A stretch of DNA of 7,017 bases from contig DDXR01000049.1 of assembly GCA_002347565.1 (NCBI GenBank), positions 106,745 to 113,761 on the forward strand. Reading direction: 5' to 3'. This stretch comes from a bacterium UBP2_UBA2255. Lineage in GTDB: Bacteria > Edwardsbacteria > AC1 > EtOH8. The translations under genes and the position numbers were made by a program. The notes under the pieces are model-generated. The model was not told the origin of the DNA and did not search any database. It was given only the letters and a program-made list of their open reading frames with translations. Of this stretch, positions 1 through 7,017 are shown piece after piece. Each line of letters opens with the position of its first letter. Positions within the stretch are counted from its first letter, which is position 1.

Positions 1-493
1 GACCATGCCGGACGACGACATCACCCACCCCATCGCCGATCTCACCGGCTACATCACCGAGGGCCAGCTGGTGCTGTCCCGCCAGCTGCACCGCCTCGGC
101 TGCTACCCGCCGGTGGATCCGCTGCCGTCGCTGTCGCGGCTGATGAACAACGGCATCGGCGAGGGCCGCACCCGCAAGGACCACCGGGAGTGGGCCAACC
201 AGCTGTACGCCGCCTACGCCACCGGCCGCGACCTGCGCAAGCTGGTGGCCATCATCGGCGAGGAGGCGCTGACCGAGATCGACCGCAAGTACCTCAAGTT
301 CGCCGAGCGGTTCGAGAAGGAGATGATCGGCCAGGGTCTGTCCGACCGCTCGATCGACCAGACGCTGGACCTGGGCTGGGACCTGCTGTCGCTGCTGCCG
401 GTCAAGGAGCTGAAGCGGATCAACAAGGACCACATCCACCAGTACTACCACGGCGAAACCATGGAGAAAATGTACGGCAAGGGCGGCATCTAG
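1..493 (+). CDS. atpB: V/A-type ATP synthase subunit B, C-terminal part (5' end outside window)
   Basis: This is the 3' part of the non-catalytic nucleotide-binding subunit B of the V1/A1 head, which alternates with catalytic subunit A in the A3B3 hexamer. The frame is open to the left edge (a Thr codon at 2-4 precedes the ATG at 5), so the Met at 5 is internal, not a start. Counting from that Met, the end of the nucleotide-binding domain reads DDDITHPIADLTGYITEGQ. Residues 35-44 (PPVDPLPSLS) fit the ATP synthase alpha/beta signature. The Arg that follows (residue 45, in SLSR) aligns with the arginine finger of the family, judged from memory of E. hirae and Thermus B subunits. The rest is the helical C-terminal domain, including FAERFEKE and TLDLGWDLLSLLP. 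The C-terminus is of normal length, ending YGKGGI. The head subunit identification is secure; F-type alpha/beta is excluded by these B-specific blocks. Confidence 0.97.
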   Translation, partial: TMPDDDITHPIADLTGYITEGQLVLSRQLHRLGCYPPVDPLPSLSRLMNNGIGEGRTRKDHREWANQLYAAYATGRDLRKLVAIIGEEALTEIDRKYLKFAERFEKEMIGQGLSDRSIDQTLDLGWDLLSLLPVKELKRINKDHIHQYYHGETMEKMYGKGGI

Positions 494-569
494 TGCTCCC
501 CGCGTTGCCGTCCCGGCCGCCTGAGTGCTGCGCGCTGGGCCCAACCGTGGCCGAGGAGATCGAACGCAT
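494..569 (+). other. 76-base intergenic spacer between atpB and the LPP20-like gene
   Basis: This is the largest non-coding gap in the window. It is GC-rich, with no stem-loop followed by a T tract and no convincing -35/-10 pair. The only recognisable signal is GAGGAG at 553-558, which serves as ribosome binding site for the ATG at 570 (11 bases between). Transcriptional read-through from atpB is the simplest reading. Confidence 0.5.
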
Positions 570-1418
570 ATGAGAGCCGCAATAACCGCTCTGGCGTCGG
601 CCGTGCTGCTCGCGGCGACCGCGTCCGCCGACACGCTGACCGTCGCCATCAAGGGCCTGGACGACGGCCGCAAGACCACCCGCCAGCAGGACTACCGGGA
701 GGCGCTGCTGGACGCCAAGCGCCAGGCCATCGAGCAGGCCGGCGTCAAGGTCACCTCCAAGTCCACCGTGGTCAATGCCAGGCTCCAGGAGGATTTCATC
801 GAGTCGCAGGCGGAGGCCGTGCTGCTGCCGGGGTTCCAGGTGATCGACATCGGCTACGCCGCCGATGGCACCTACCAGGTGGTGCTTTCGGGAAAGGTCC
901 AGGTGCTGGCCCCGGAGCGGGCCGAGGCGCGGCCCGGTGTGCTGGCCCTGGTGATGGACCTCTACAGCATCCCCATCTCCTTCCAGCTGGACGGCAAGCC
1001 GCTGGATGCCAACAAGCCGTTCTTGGCCATCGGGGCGGCGGCGGACAGCCAGGCAGTCAAGACCTACGCCAGTCTGCGCGACCTCAAGAAGCAGTACAAC
1101 AACCTGCTCCACCACTTCGTCTACCTATTCAGGCTGCCGGCGGGCAAGCACTCGCTGAACATCAAGGCCTCGGTGCTGCTGGGCAGCGAGCGGATCGAGA
1201 GAAACAATACGGTGGACGTGGAAGTGACGCCGGGGCTGTATGCCGTCTACGAGTACCTGGCCCACCCCGACTACAGCTTCGAAGCGGCAGACCGGGAGTT
1301 CCTGCTGGAGCGGTTTGTCGGAAAGAACCGGTTCCGCGACACCACGGCCGCGTTCCGCGGCATGATCAAGCAGGGGCTGGTCAACGAGATAACCGCCTTC
1401 GGCGGCATCACGTTCTGA
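570..1418 (+). CDS. Exported protein with LPP20/FlgT-N-like domain, between atpB and atpD
   Basis: The 282-residue product begins with a Sec signal peptide (residues 1-20, hydrophobic AITALASAVLLAATA, likely cleaved after ASA before D21). There is no lipobox cysteine, so a soluble periplasmic product is expected in a diderm. Residues about 24-111 have the layout of the LPP20/FlgT N-terminal domain: an amphipathic helix DAKRQAIEQAGV (48-59), then VVNARLQEDFIESQAE (67-82), then strands GFQVIDIGY and YQVVLSGKV. The remainder (about 113-282) looks beta-rich, with LPAGKHSLNIKA and VDVEVTPGLYAVYEYLA, and I do not recognise a family there. The start at 570 is preferred over an in-frame ATG at 525 because it places the signal peptide at the N-terminus and has GAGGAG upstream. 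Such domains occur in flagellar (FlgT) and outer-membrane-associated proteins, but no flagellar gene is nearby. Function is unknown; the domain call rests on pattern only. Confidence 0.8.
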   Translation: MRAAITALASAVLLAATASADTLTVAIKGLDDGRKTTRQQDYREALLDAKRQAIEQAGVKVTSKSTVVNARLQEDFIESQAEAVLLPGFQVIDIGYAADGTYQVVLSGKVQVLAPERAEARPGVLALVMDLYSIPISFQLDGKPLDANKPFLAIGAAADSQAVKTYASLRDLKKQYNNLLHHFVYLFRLPAGKHSLNIKASVLLGSERIERNNTVDVEVTPGLYAVYEYLAHPDYSFEAADREFLLERFVGKNRFRDTTAAFRGMIKQGLVNEITAFGGITF

Positions 1419-1425
1419 CGGGCAA

Positions 1426-1437
1426 CTCGGATCCGAG
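1426..1437. repeat. Perfect 12-base palindrome ahead of atpD
   Basis: CTCGGATCCGAG is a perfect inverted repeat without a loop, filling half of the 25-base gap between the LPP20-like gene and atpD. Having no loop, it would not form a good hairpin in RNA. The terminal GAG (1435-1437) may act as a weak ribosome binding site for the ATG at 1444, 6 bases on. In GC-rich DNA such a palindrome can arise by chance, so no regulatory role is claimed. Confidence 0.4.
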
Positions 1438-1443
1438 CGCACC

Positions 1444-2109
1444 ATGGAGAATGTCTCACCAACCAGGATGAACCTCCTGGGCCGCAAGGCCCAGGTCAGC
1501 CTGGCAGCGCAGGGCGTCGACCTCCTGAAGAAGAAGCGCGACGCCCTGGTGGCCGACTTTTTCGCCGTGGTCAAGATCACGCTGGAGTCGCGCGACCGGC
1601 TGAACCGGACGTCGCAGCTGGCGGTTGCCGGGCTCAACCAGGCAGCGGCGGTCGAGGGCCGTCCGGCGCTCGATTCGGCGGCCCTGGCCGGCCGGCGGCA
1701 GGTGCGCTTCGACGTCGGCGAGAAGAACGTGTGGGGGATCAGGATACCGGAAGTGGGCGCCGCCAGGGTGCGGCGCGGCACCTTCGAACGGGGCTACAAC
1801 GCCGCCGCCGCGTCAGCCCGTTCGCTGCAGGTGGCCGAGCGCTTCGAGGACATGATCGACTTGCTGGTGGAGGTGGCCGGCCGGGAGGTGCGGCTGAAGA
1901 AGCTGGGCGGCGAGATCAAGAAGACCACCCGCCGGGTGAACGCCCTGGAGCAGATCGTCATCCCCCGCATCTACCGGGAGATCGGCTACATCAAGGCCGT
2001 GCTGGAGCAGCGGGAGCGTGAGGACATCTTCCGCCTGAAAATGATCAAGCGCAGCTCGGCCGGCGATCCGGCCGCAACGCCGGGCCGGCCGCCGGAGGCA
2101 GCCGCATGA
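1444..2109 (+). CDS. atpD: V/A-type ATP synthase subunit D (central rotor stalk)
   Basis: Subunit D forms the long antiparallel coiled coil of the rotor axle, turning inside the A3B3 head and, with F, linking it to the membrane c-ring. The 221-residue product has the family N-terminus (VSPTRMNLLGRKAQ, residues 4-17), then LLKKKRDALVADFF in the first long helix. The middle, more variable part (about 60-115) contains RFDVGEKNVWGIRIPEV. The C-terminal helix carries RRVNALEQIVIPRIYREIGYIKAVLEQREREDIFRLK in overlapping order, the most diagnostic block. The length is slightly above the usual 200-215 because of a Pro/Ala-rich tail (SAGDPAATPGRPPEAAA), which is not typical of the family. The start at 1444 is chosen because VSPTRM normally lies a few residues from the N-terminus. 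It is separated from atpB by the LPP20-like gene and overlaps the next gene by ATGA. Genes for I/a and K/c do not follow. Confidence 0.97.
   Translation: MENVSPTRMNLLGRKAQVSLAAQGVDLLKKKRDALVADFFAVVKITLESRDRLNRTSQLAVAGLNQAAAVEGRPALDSAALAGRRQVRFDVGEKNVWGIRIPEVGAARVRRGTFERGYNAAAASARSLQVAERFEDMIDLLVEVAGREVRLKKLGGEIKKTTRRVNALEQIVIPRIYREIGYIKAVLEQREREDIFRLKMIKRSSAGDPAATPGRPPEAAA
2094..2098 (+). promoter_or_regulatory. Shine-Dalgarno GGAGG for the LppM-like lipoprotein
   Basis: GGAGG lies inside the last codons of atpD, with 7 bases before the ATG at 2106. It supports re-initiation at the ATGA overlap and fixes that start. Confidence 0.7.
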
Positions 2110-2771
2110 GGCGTCATATCGGCCCCGCCGGGGCTCTGGCCGCGCTGGCCGTCTGCGCCGGCTGCATGTCGGTCGAGATCGAGACCCGGGCCGACCGGCA
2201 GGGCGGCGGAACGCGCGATTACACCGTGATCCTCCACCCGTCTCTGGCGACGACATACGAATCGGCCAGGCGCGACGGCGAGGTCTTCAGCCTGCCTGGC
2301 GACGCCCTGTTGGACAAACCGGGCGTTTCGCTTGTCTCCCGATCCGAGGCCAGGGACAGCGGCGGCTTCCTGGCGGTCGTCAAGTCCTTCCGCGCCGACC
2401 GGCTGGCGGACGCCTCCACCGCCGGCGACAGCATCAGCTACAGCGTGGCGCGCGAGGGGCTGCGGCTGTCCTACCGCTACCGCGAACATTACCTGGCGAC
2501 CAGGGCCGACACCGGCGGCGCCGGGGAAGAGCGGTACCGGTTCCGCCACTCGCTGCGGCTGCCGGGACGGATGCTGCGCAGCGATGCCGATTCGCTCGTC
2601 GACGGCGCGGCAGTGTGGTCGCGGCCGATGAGCCGTGTCCGGGCCGAAGGGGTCGTGATGACAGCCGAAAGCGGCGAGCTCGACCGGCTGGCGCTGGCGG
2701 TGCTGGCCGGCGCCGCGCTGGCCGCCGCCCTGCTGGTCATCATCGCCGTCGTGCCGCGGAGGAGGCCGTGA
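2106..2771 (+). CDS. Putative LppM/DUF3153-like lipoprotein with C-terminal membrane helix
   Basis: The 221-residue product starts with a positively charged n-region (MRRH) and a hydrophobic stretch ending AVCAGC, so Cys20 is the likely lipidated residue. The lipobox is imperfect, since position -3 is Cys17 rather than Leu/Val/Ile. The mature part begins SVEIETRADRQGGGTRDYTV, a beta-strand pattern like the LppM/DUF3153 family. Charged segments follow (FRADRLADAS, LSYRYREHYLATR). A strongly hydrophobic helix (about residues 195-217, LALAVLAGAALAAALLVIIA) is followed by PRRRP, the positive-inside end of a transmembrane anchor. Lipid plus a C-terminal helix would tether the domain to the outer face of the inner membrane. 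The start overlaps the atpD stop (ATGA) with a good GGAGG. The membrane topology is strongly indicated; the family assignment is from pattern memory and could be wrong. Function is unknown. Confidence 0.75.
   Translation: MRRHIGPAGALAALAVCAGCMSVEIETRADRQGGGTRDYTVILHPSLATTYESARRDGEVFSLPGDALLDKPGVSLVSRSEARDSGGFLAVVKSFRADRLADASTAGDSISYSVAREGLRLSYRYREHYLATRADTGGAGEERYRFRHSLRLPGRMLRSDADSLVDGAAVWSRPMSRVRAEGVVMTAESGELDRLALAVLAGAALAAALLVIIAVVPRRRP
2758..2765 (+). promoter_or_regulatory. Double Shine-Dalgarno GGAGGAGG for first GWxTD gene
   Basis: GGAGGAGG contains two overlapping GGAGG cores. The first (2758-2762) is 5 bases from GTG 2768 and the second (2761-2765) is 8 bases from GTG 2774. Both are workable, so the site shows that initiation happens here but does not choose between the two GTG codons. 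Confidence 0.65.
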
Positions 2772-4063
2772 CCGTGGCATCGCGCGCCCGGCGGCCGGCC
2801 ATGCCCGCCCGCCCAGCGCTGTGGCTGCTGGCGCTGGCCGCGGCTGCCGGGTCCGCCGCGGCCATGGCCTACCGGCCCCGCGTCCAGCTCGACCTGGAGA
2901 ACGCCGCCCAGGGCGATATCCGGTTCCATGCCCAGGCCGTCTGCTTCTATGACAGCGCCGGCGGCCAGCGGACAGAGATCAGCTATGCGTTTCCGGGCGA
3001 CCGACTGCAGCTGCTGGGGGACAGCGGTTCCCGTCGCCGCGGCTATTCGTTCGCCGTGATCGCCTTCGACCGCAAGGGGCGGCAGGCGGCGGGCGAAGTC
3101 GACGAGCGAACCCAGGCCGAAGCCGAGCTGGACGCGGCCCCGGACAGCGGCCGGACGGTCCACGGCACGGTGTCGTTGCCGCTGGGACCCGGCCGCTACC
3201 GGCTGGTCATGACCTGCGGCGACGCGAATTCGCAGCGGTCCGGCAGGCTGGATATGCCGTTGACCGTTCCCGGCCCGGTCCTGCCCCCGGCGGTCAGCGG
3301 CGTCAGGTTCGAGCGCGCCGCCGGAGCCGACACTCTGCCCTGGCCGGCCCGGCGGTACGGGGAAATCGCCGAACCGCTGATCGCCTATTTCGAAACGTAC
3401 GCCGGCGGCGACGATGGCCTGGCGATACGAGTGTCCTTGTGGTCGCTGGACGACGACAAGACGGCCTGGGAAGGCCTCCGGCAGCCGGTCGCCGGCCACC
3501 GGGCTGGCCACCGGGCCGTGGTTGCGATCGACAGCGTCGTCAGCGGCGCCTACGAACTGCGGGTGTCGCTGGTTCGCGGCGACGGCAGCGTGGCTGACAG
3601 CGCGGGCCGGGCGATGGTGATCGACAATCCGCGCCGGCTGACCGACCGCGACTACCAGGACCGGATCGACCAGCTGCGCTACATCGCCCGGCCCCGGGAA
3701 CTGGACTCGCTGCGGCGGGCGCCGGCCGCCCGGCGCGACAGCCTGTGGCGCCGTTTCTGGCAGGAGCGCGACCCCACGCCCGGGACCGAGCGCAACGAGG
3801 CGATGGACGAGTACTACCAGAAACTGGCCTACGTCAACCGCAACTTTTCGATCGGGATCAAGCCGGGCTGGCGTTCAGACCGGGGGCAGATCTACATCCG
3901 CTACGGCGCGCCGGACGAGGTGGAGCGCCATCCGTTCGACATCGATGCCCAGCCGCATGAGATCTGGTACTACTACCGCGAGGGGAGGAAGTTCGTCTTC
4001 ACCGACACCCAGGGCTTCGGCGAATACCGGCTCACCTACCCCCGCAACGAAAGGATGCTATGA
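2768..4063 (+). CDS. GWxTD-domain exported protein, first tandem copy
   Basis: The 431-residue product is an uncharacterised exported protein. A charged n-region (ASRARRPAMPARP) and hydrophobic ALWLLALAAAAGSAAAMA form a signal peptide cleaved around residues 32-34. The N-terminal part (about 35-290) is beta-rich, with IRFHAQAVCFYDSAGG and TEISYAFPGDRL as in the N-terminal region of GWxTD proteins. The C-terminal GWxTD domain runs from about 295 to the end: FW at 330-331, RDP at 334-336, TERNEAM, the signature as GWRSD at 367-371 (Ser for Thr), RGQIYIRYGAPDEVE, IWYYY (399-403), GRKFVF and GFGEYRL. GTG 2768 is chosen because it gives a GTGA overlap like the other junctions; GTG 2774 and ATG 2801 are possible and keep the signal peptide. 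The family is known mainly from FCB and Acidobacteria-type genomes, with no established function. It overlaps the second copy by ATGA. Confidence 0.88.
   Translation: MTVASRARRPAMPARPALWLLALAAAAGSAAAMAYRPRVQLDLENAAQGDIRFHAQAVCFYDSAGGQRTEISYAFPGDRLQLLGDSGSRRRGYSFAVIAFDRKGRQAAGEVDERTQAEAELDAAPDSGRTVHGTVSLPLGPGRYRLVMTCGDANSQRSGRLDMPLTVPGPVLPPAVSGVRFERAAGADTLPWPARRYGEIAEPLIAYFETYAGGDDGLAIRVSLWSLDDDKTAWEGLRQPVAGHRAGHRAVVAIDSVVSGAYELRVSLVRGDGSVADSAGRAMVIDNPRRLTDRDYQDRIDQLRYIARPRELDSLRRAPAARRDSLWRRFWQERDPTPGTERNEAMDEYYQKLAYVNRNFSIGIKPGWRSDRGQIYIRYGAPDEVERHPFDIDAQPHEIWYYYREGRKFVFTDTQGFGEYRLTYPRNERML
3494..3516 (+). repeat. Two-copy 12-base in-frame direct repeat
   Basis: GGCCACCGGGC occurs at 3494-3504 and again at 3506-3516, separated by one T (period 12). 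It encodes a duplicated four-residue unit (AGHRAGHRA) inside the first GWxTD protein. It is likely a small replication slippage duplication in the variable N-terminal part and leaves the frame intact. Confidence 0.6.
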
Positions 4064-5426
4064 ACGCCGCAGTGACGTCCCTGCTGCTGGCCGCGGCGGC
4101 AGCCGCTTGGCCGTTGCATTCAACCGGCGACATTCAGTTCACGGTCGACGGCGCGGCCTTCTCGTCGGGCGGGGGACTGACATGGCAGGAGCTGTACTGG
4201 AGCTTCCCCGCCGGAGGCTTCGAGCCAGCGGAGACGCTGGGCCAGCGCGTGTCGCAGTTCCGCACGGTCATCACCCTGGCCGACAGCGGCGGCGCCCTGT
4301 CGCTGAACGAGTCCTGGATCACCACGGCCCCGCTTCCCGCCGCTGCCGAGCTGAAGCGCAAACACCTGGTCCGGCTGGACCAGATCGGCGCCCGCGGCCT
4401 GCGCCCTGGTGCCTACCGCCTGCGGTTCGCGATCACCGACCTGGTTTCTGGCAGGTCCGGGGAGCTCGACGCCGCTGTCGCTGTGCCGGAGTTCCGGGAC
4501 GGCCGACCGTCGGTCAGCCAGATCCAGCTGGCATCGGATATCAGGGCGGATTCCGGCGACACCAGGTTCCGGAAGGGCGGCCTGCGGGTGATGCCCAACC
4601 CCGGCCGGCTGTTCGGCGAAGGCGGCGGGCTGTATTACTACCTCGAACTCTACGGGCTGTCGGGATTGGCCGGCGGCCGCCTCCGGGTGTCATATAAGTC
4701 TGACGACGACTCGGTCGCCGGCGTCATTCTCAGCGAGGCCCTGGCGGCGGGCGAGCCCAGCGCCGTCAGGACCGGCGGGTTCACCATCGACGACATGCCC
4801 GACGGCGGCTACCAGCTGTGGGTCCAGCTGTCGGATGGCCGGGACAGGATCCTGGCGGCCAGCGCGGCGCCGTTCACGGTCAAACGGAACCCGCTGGCGG
4901 CCGTGGCGGGCGCCGGCAGGATGCTGGAGGAGCAGGCCGAGCTGCAGAAGCAGGGAGGGCGCTACTACGATCGGATCGAGCACATCGCCACCGGGCGGGC
5001 GCTGGAGACCTACCGCCGGCTCGATTCGCTGGGCCGGCGCGAGTTCCTGCGGCAATTCTGGAAAGCGCGCGACCCGGATCCCGCCACGCCGGCGAACGAG
5101 GCCCTGCGGGAGCACGCGCGCCGCTGCGAGTACGCCGACGCGGCCTTCGGCGAGAAGATGCAGAAAGGGATGACCGGCAGCCAGACCGACCGCGGACGGA
5201 TCTATATCAAGTTCGGCGAACCGGAGGAGATCGACAACCGGCCCATGCAGTACGACTCGAAGCCGGTGCTGATCTGGCGCTACCCGGGCAGCCGCAAGTT
5301 CATCTTCATCGACGTTTCCGGGTTCGGCCGCTTCGAGCTGGCCTGGACCAACGCCACCGGCGAGCGCAGCGCGCCCAACTTCGCAAAGATGCTGTCGGCG
5401 GCGCTGATGGACGCCGAAGGCATCGA

Positions 5427-5430
<4 letters not shown>
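4060..5430 (+). CDS. GWxTD-domain exported protein, second tandem copy with degenerate signature
   Basis: The 456-residue product is a diverged paralogue of the gene before it. A short signal peptide is visible (MNAAVTSLLLAAAAAAWPLH, cleavage around residues 16-23). The N-terminal beta-rich part (to about 290) includes IQFTVDGAAFSSGGG and QELYWSFPAGGF, matching the same positions in the first copy. The C-terminal domain starts near YYDRIEHIATG and carries FW at 333-334, RDP at 337-339, TPANEAL, the signature as GSQTD at 373-377 (Trp replaced by Ser), RGRIYIKFGEPEEID, IWRY (405-408), RKFIFID and GFGRFEL. About 30 residues continue past the point where the first copy ends (TNATGERSAPNFAKML and beyond). 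AAGGA at 4051-4055 precedes the ATG, which overlaps the upstream stop as ATGA. The stop overlaps the start of hutH. The family role is unknown; the protein is presumably periplasmic. Confidence 0.88.
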
Positions 5431-6971
<1,541 letters not shown>

Positions 6972-7001
6972 CGCACCGCCCAAACACAACGGGATGCAGC
7001 C

Positions 7002-7017
7002 ATGTCCATCACCCTCA
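7002..7017 (+). CDS. Possible start of a further downstream gene (truncated by window end)
   Basis: An ATG 30 bases after the hutH stop opens a frame reading MSITL up to the window edge, with GGGA (6991-6994) as a weak ribosome binding site 7 bases upstream. An alternative out-of-frame ATG lies at 6994. Five codons are too few to name a product. The short gap and absence of a terminator suggest the operon may continue. Confidence 0.3.

Noticed and set aside
525..569. Upstream in-frame ATG at 525 for the LPP20-like gene
   Set aside because: It would put 15 charged residues before the signal peptide, and GAGGAG at 553-558 points to the ATG at 570.
494..569. Terminator or promoter in the atpB downstream gap
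   Set aside because: No stem-loop with a T tract is present, and TTGCCG-like text has no matching -10 element at a suitable distance.
1426..1437. Palindrome CTCGGATCCGAG as a transcription factor operator or terminator
   Set aside because: It has no loop or T tract, sits between co-directional genes 25 bases apart, and only one copy is seen; I list it as a repeat only.
2489..3511. A 340-codon open frame on the - strand
   Set aside because: It covers parts of two well supported + strand genes and has no motif, signal peptide or plausible ribosome binding site context; its composition is that of a shadow frame.
4818..5426. A 203-codon N-terminal extension of the hutH frame
   Set aside because: It overlaps the second GWxTD gene in another frame, has shadow-type Arg/Gly/Ala-rich composition, and histidine ammonia-lyases of this family begin near the ATG at 5427.

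Overview
The window is a compact, very GC-rich (about two thirds G+C by eye) run of genes, all on the + strand. It reads as one transcription unit cut at both ends. The window shows no rRNA, tRNA, mobile element, CRISPR array or convincing terminator. It holds the 3' half of a V/A-type (archaeal/vacuolar-type) ATP synthase operon, then envelope protein genes, then a histidine ammonia-lyase gene. A V/A-type ATPase together with GWxTD-domain proteins suggests a diderm bacterium of the FCB group, Acidobacteria/Gemmatimonadota-like lineages, or a little-cultured candidate phylum. The lineage is inferred from gene content only; no marker gene is present.

Layout: (1) 1-493, C-terminal part of ATP synthase subunit B, with its start upstream of the window. 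(2) 570-1418, a secreted protein with an LPP20/FlgT-N-like domain, placed between the B and D subunit genes. (3) 1444-2109, ATP synthase subunit D (central stalk). (4) 2106-2771, a putative LppM/DUF3153-type lipoprotein with a C-terminal membrane helix. (5) 2768-4063 and (6) 4060-5430, two tandem, diverged GWxTD-domain exported proteins. (7) 5427-6971, histidine ammonia-lyase (hutH) with a complete set of family active-site residues. (8) 7002 onward, the possible first codons of another gene.

From subunit D onward every junction is a 4-base start/stop overlap (ATGA or GTGA). This indicates translational coupling of atpD, the lipoprotein, both GWxTD proteins and hutH. The only gaps are 76 bases (494-569) and 25 bases (1419-1443). 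Subunits I/a and K/c do not follow D, so the membrane sector must be encoded elsewhere.

The most interesting feature is four uncharacterised exported proteins (LPP20-like, LppM-like, two GWxTD) interleaved with and coupled to the ATPase genes. They could be accessory envelope factors for the ATPase, or a separate envelope system sharing its transcript. The sequence cannot decide between these. hutH looks like a normal catabolic enzyme, and no other hut gene is visible.
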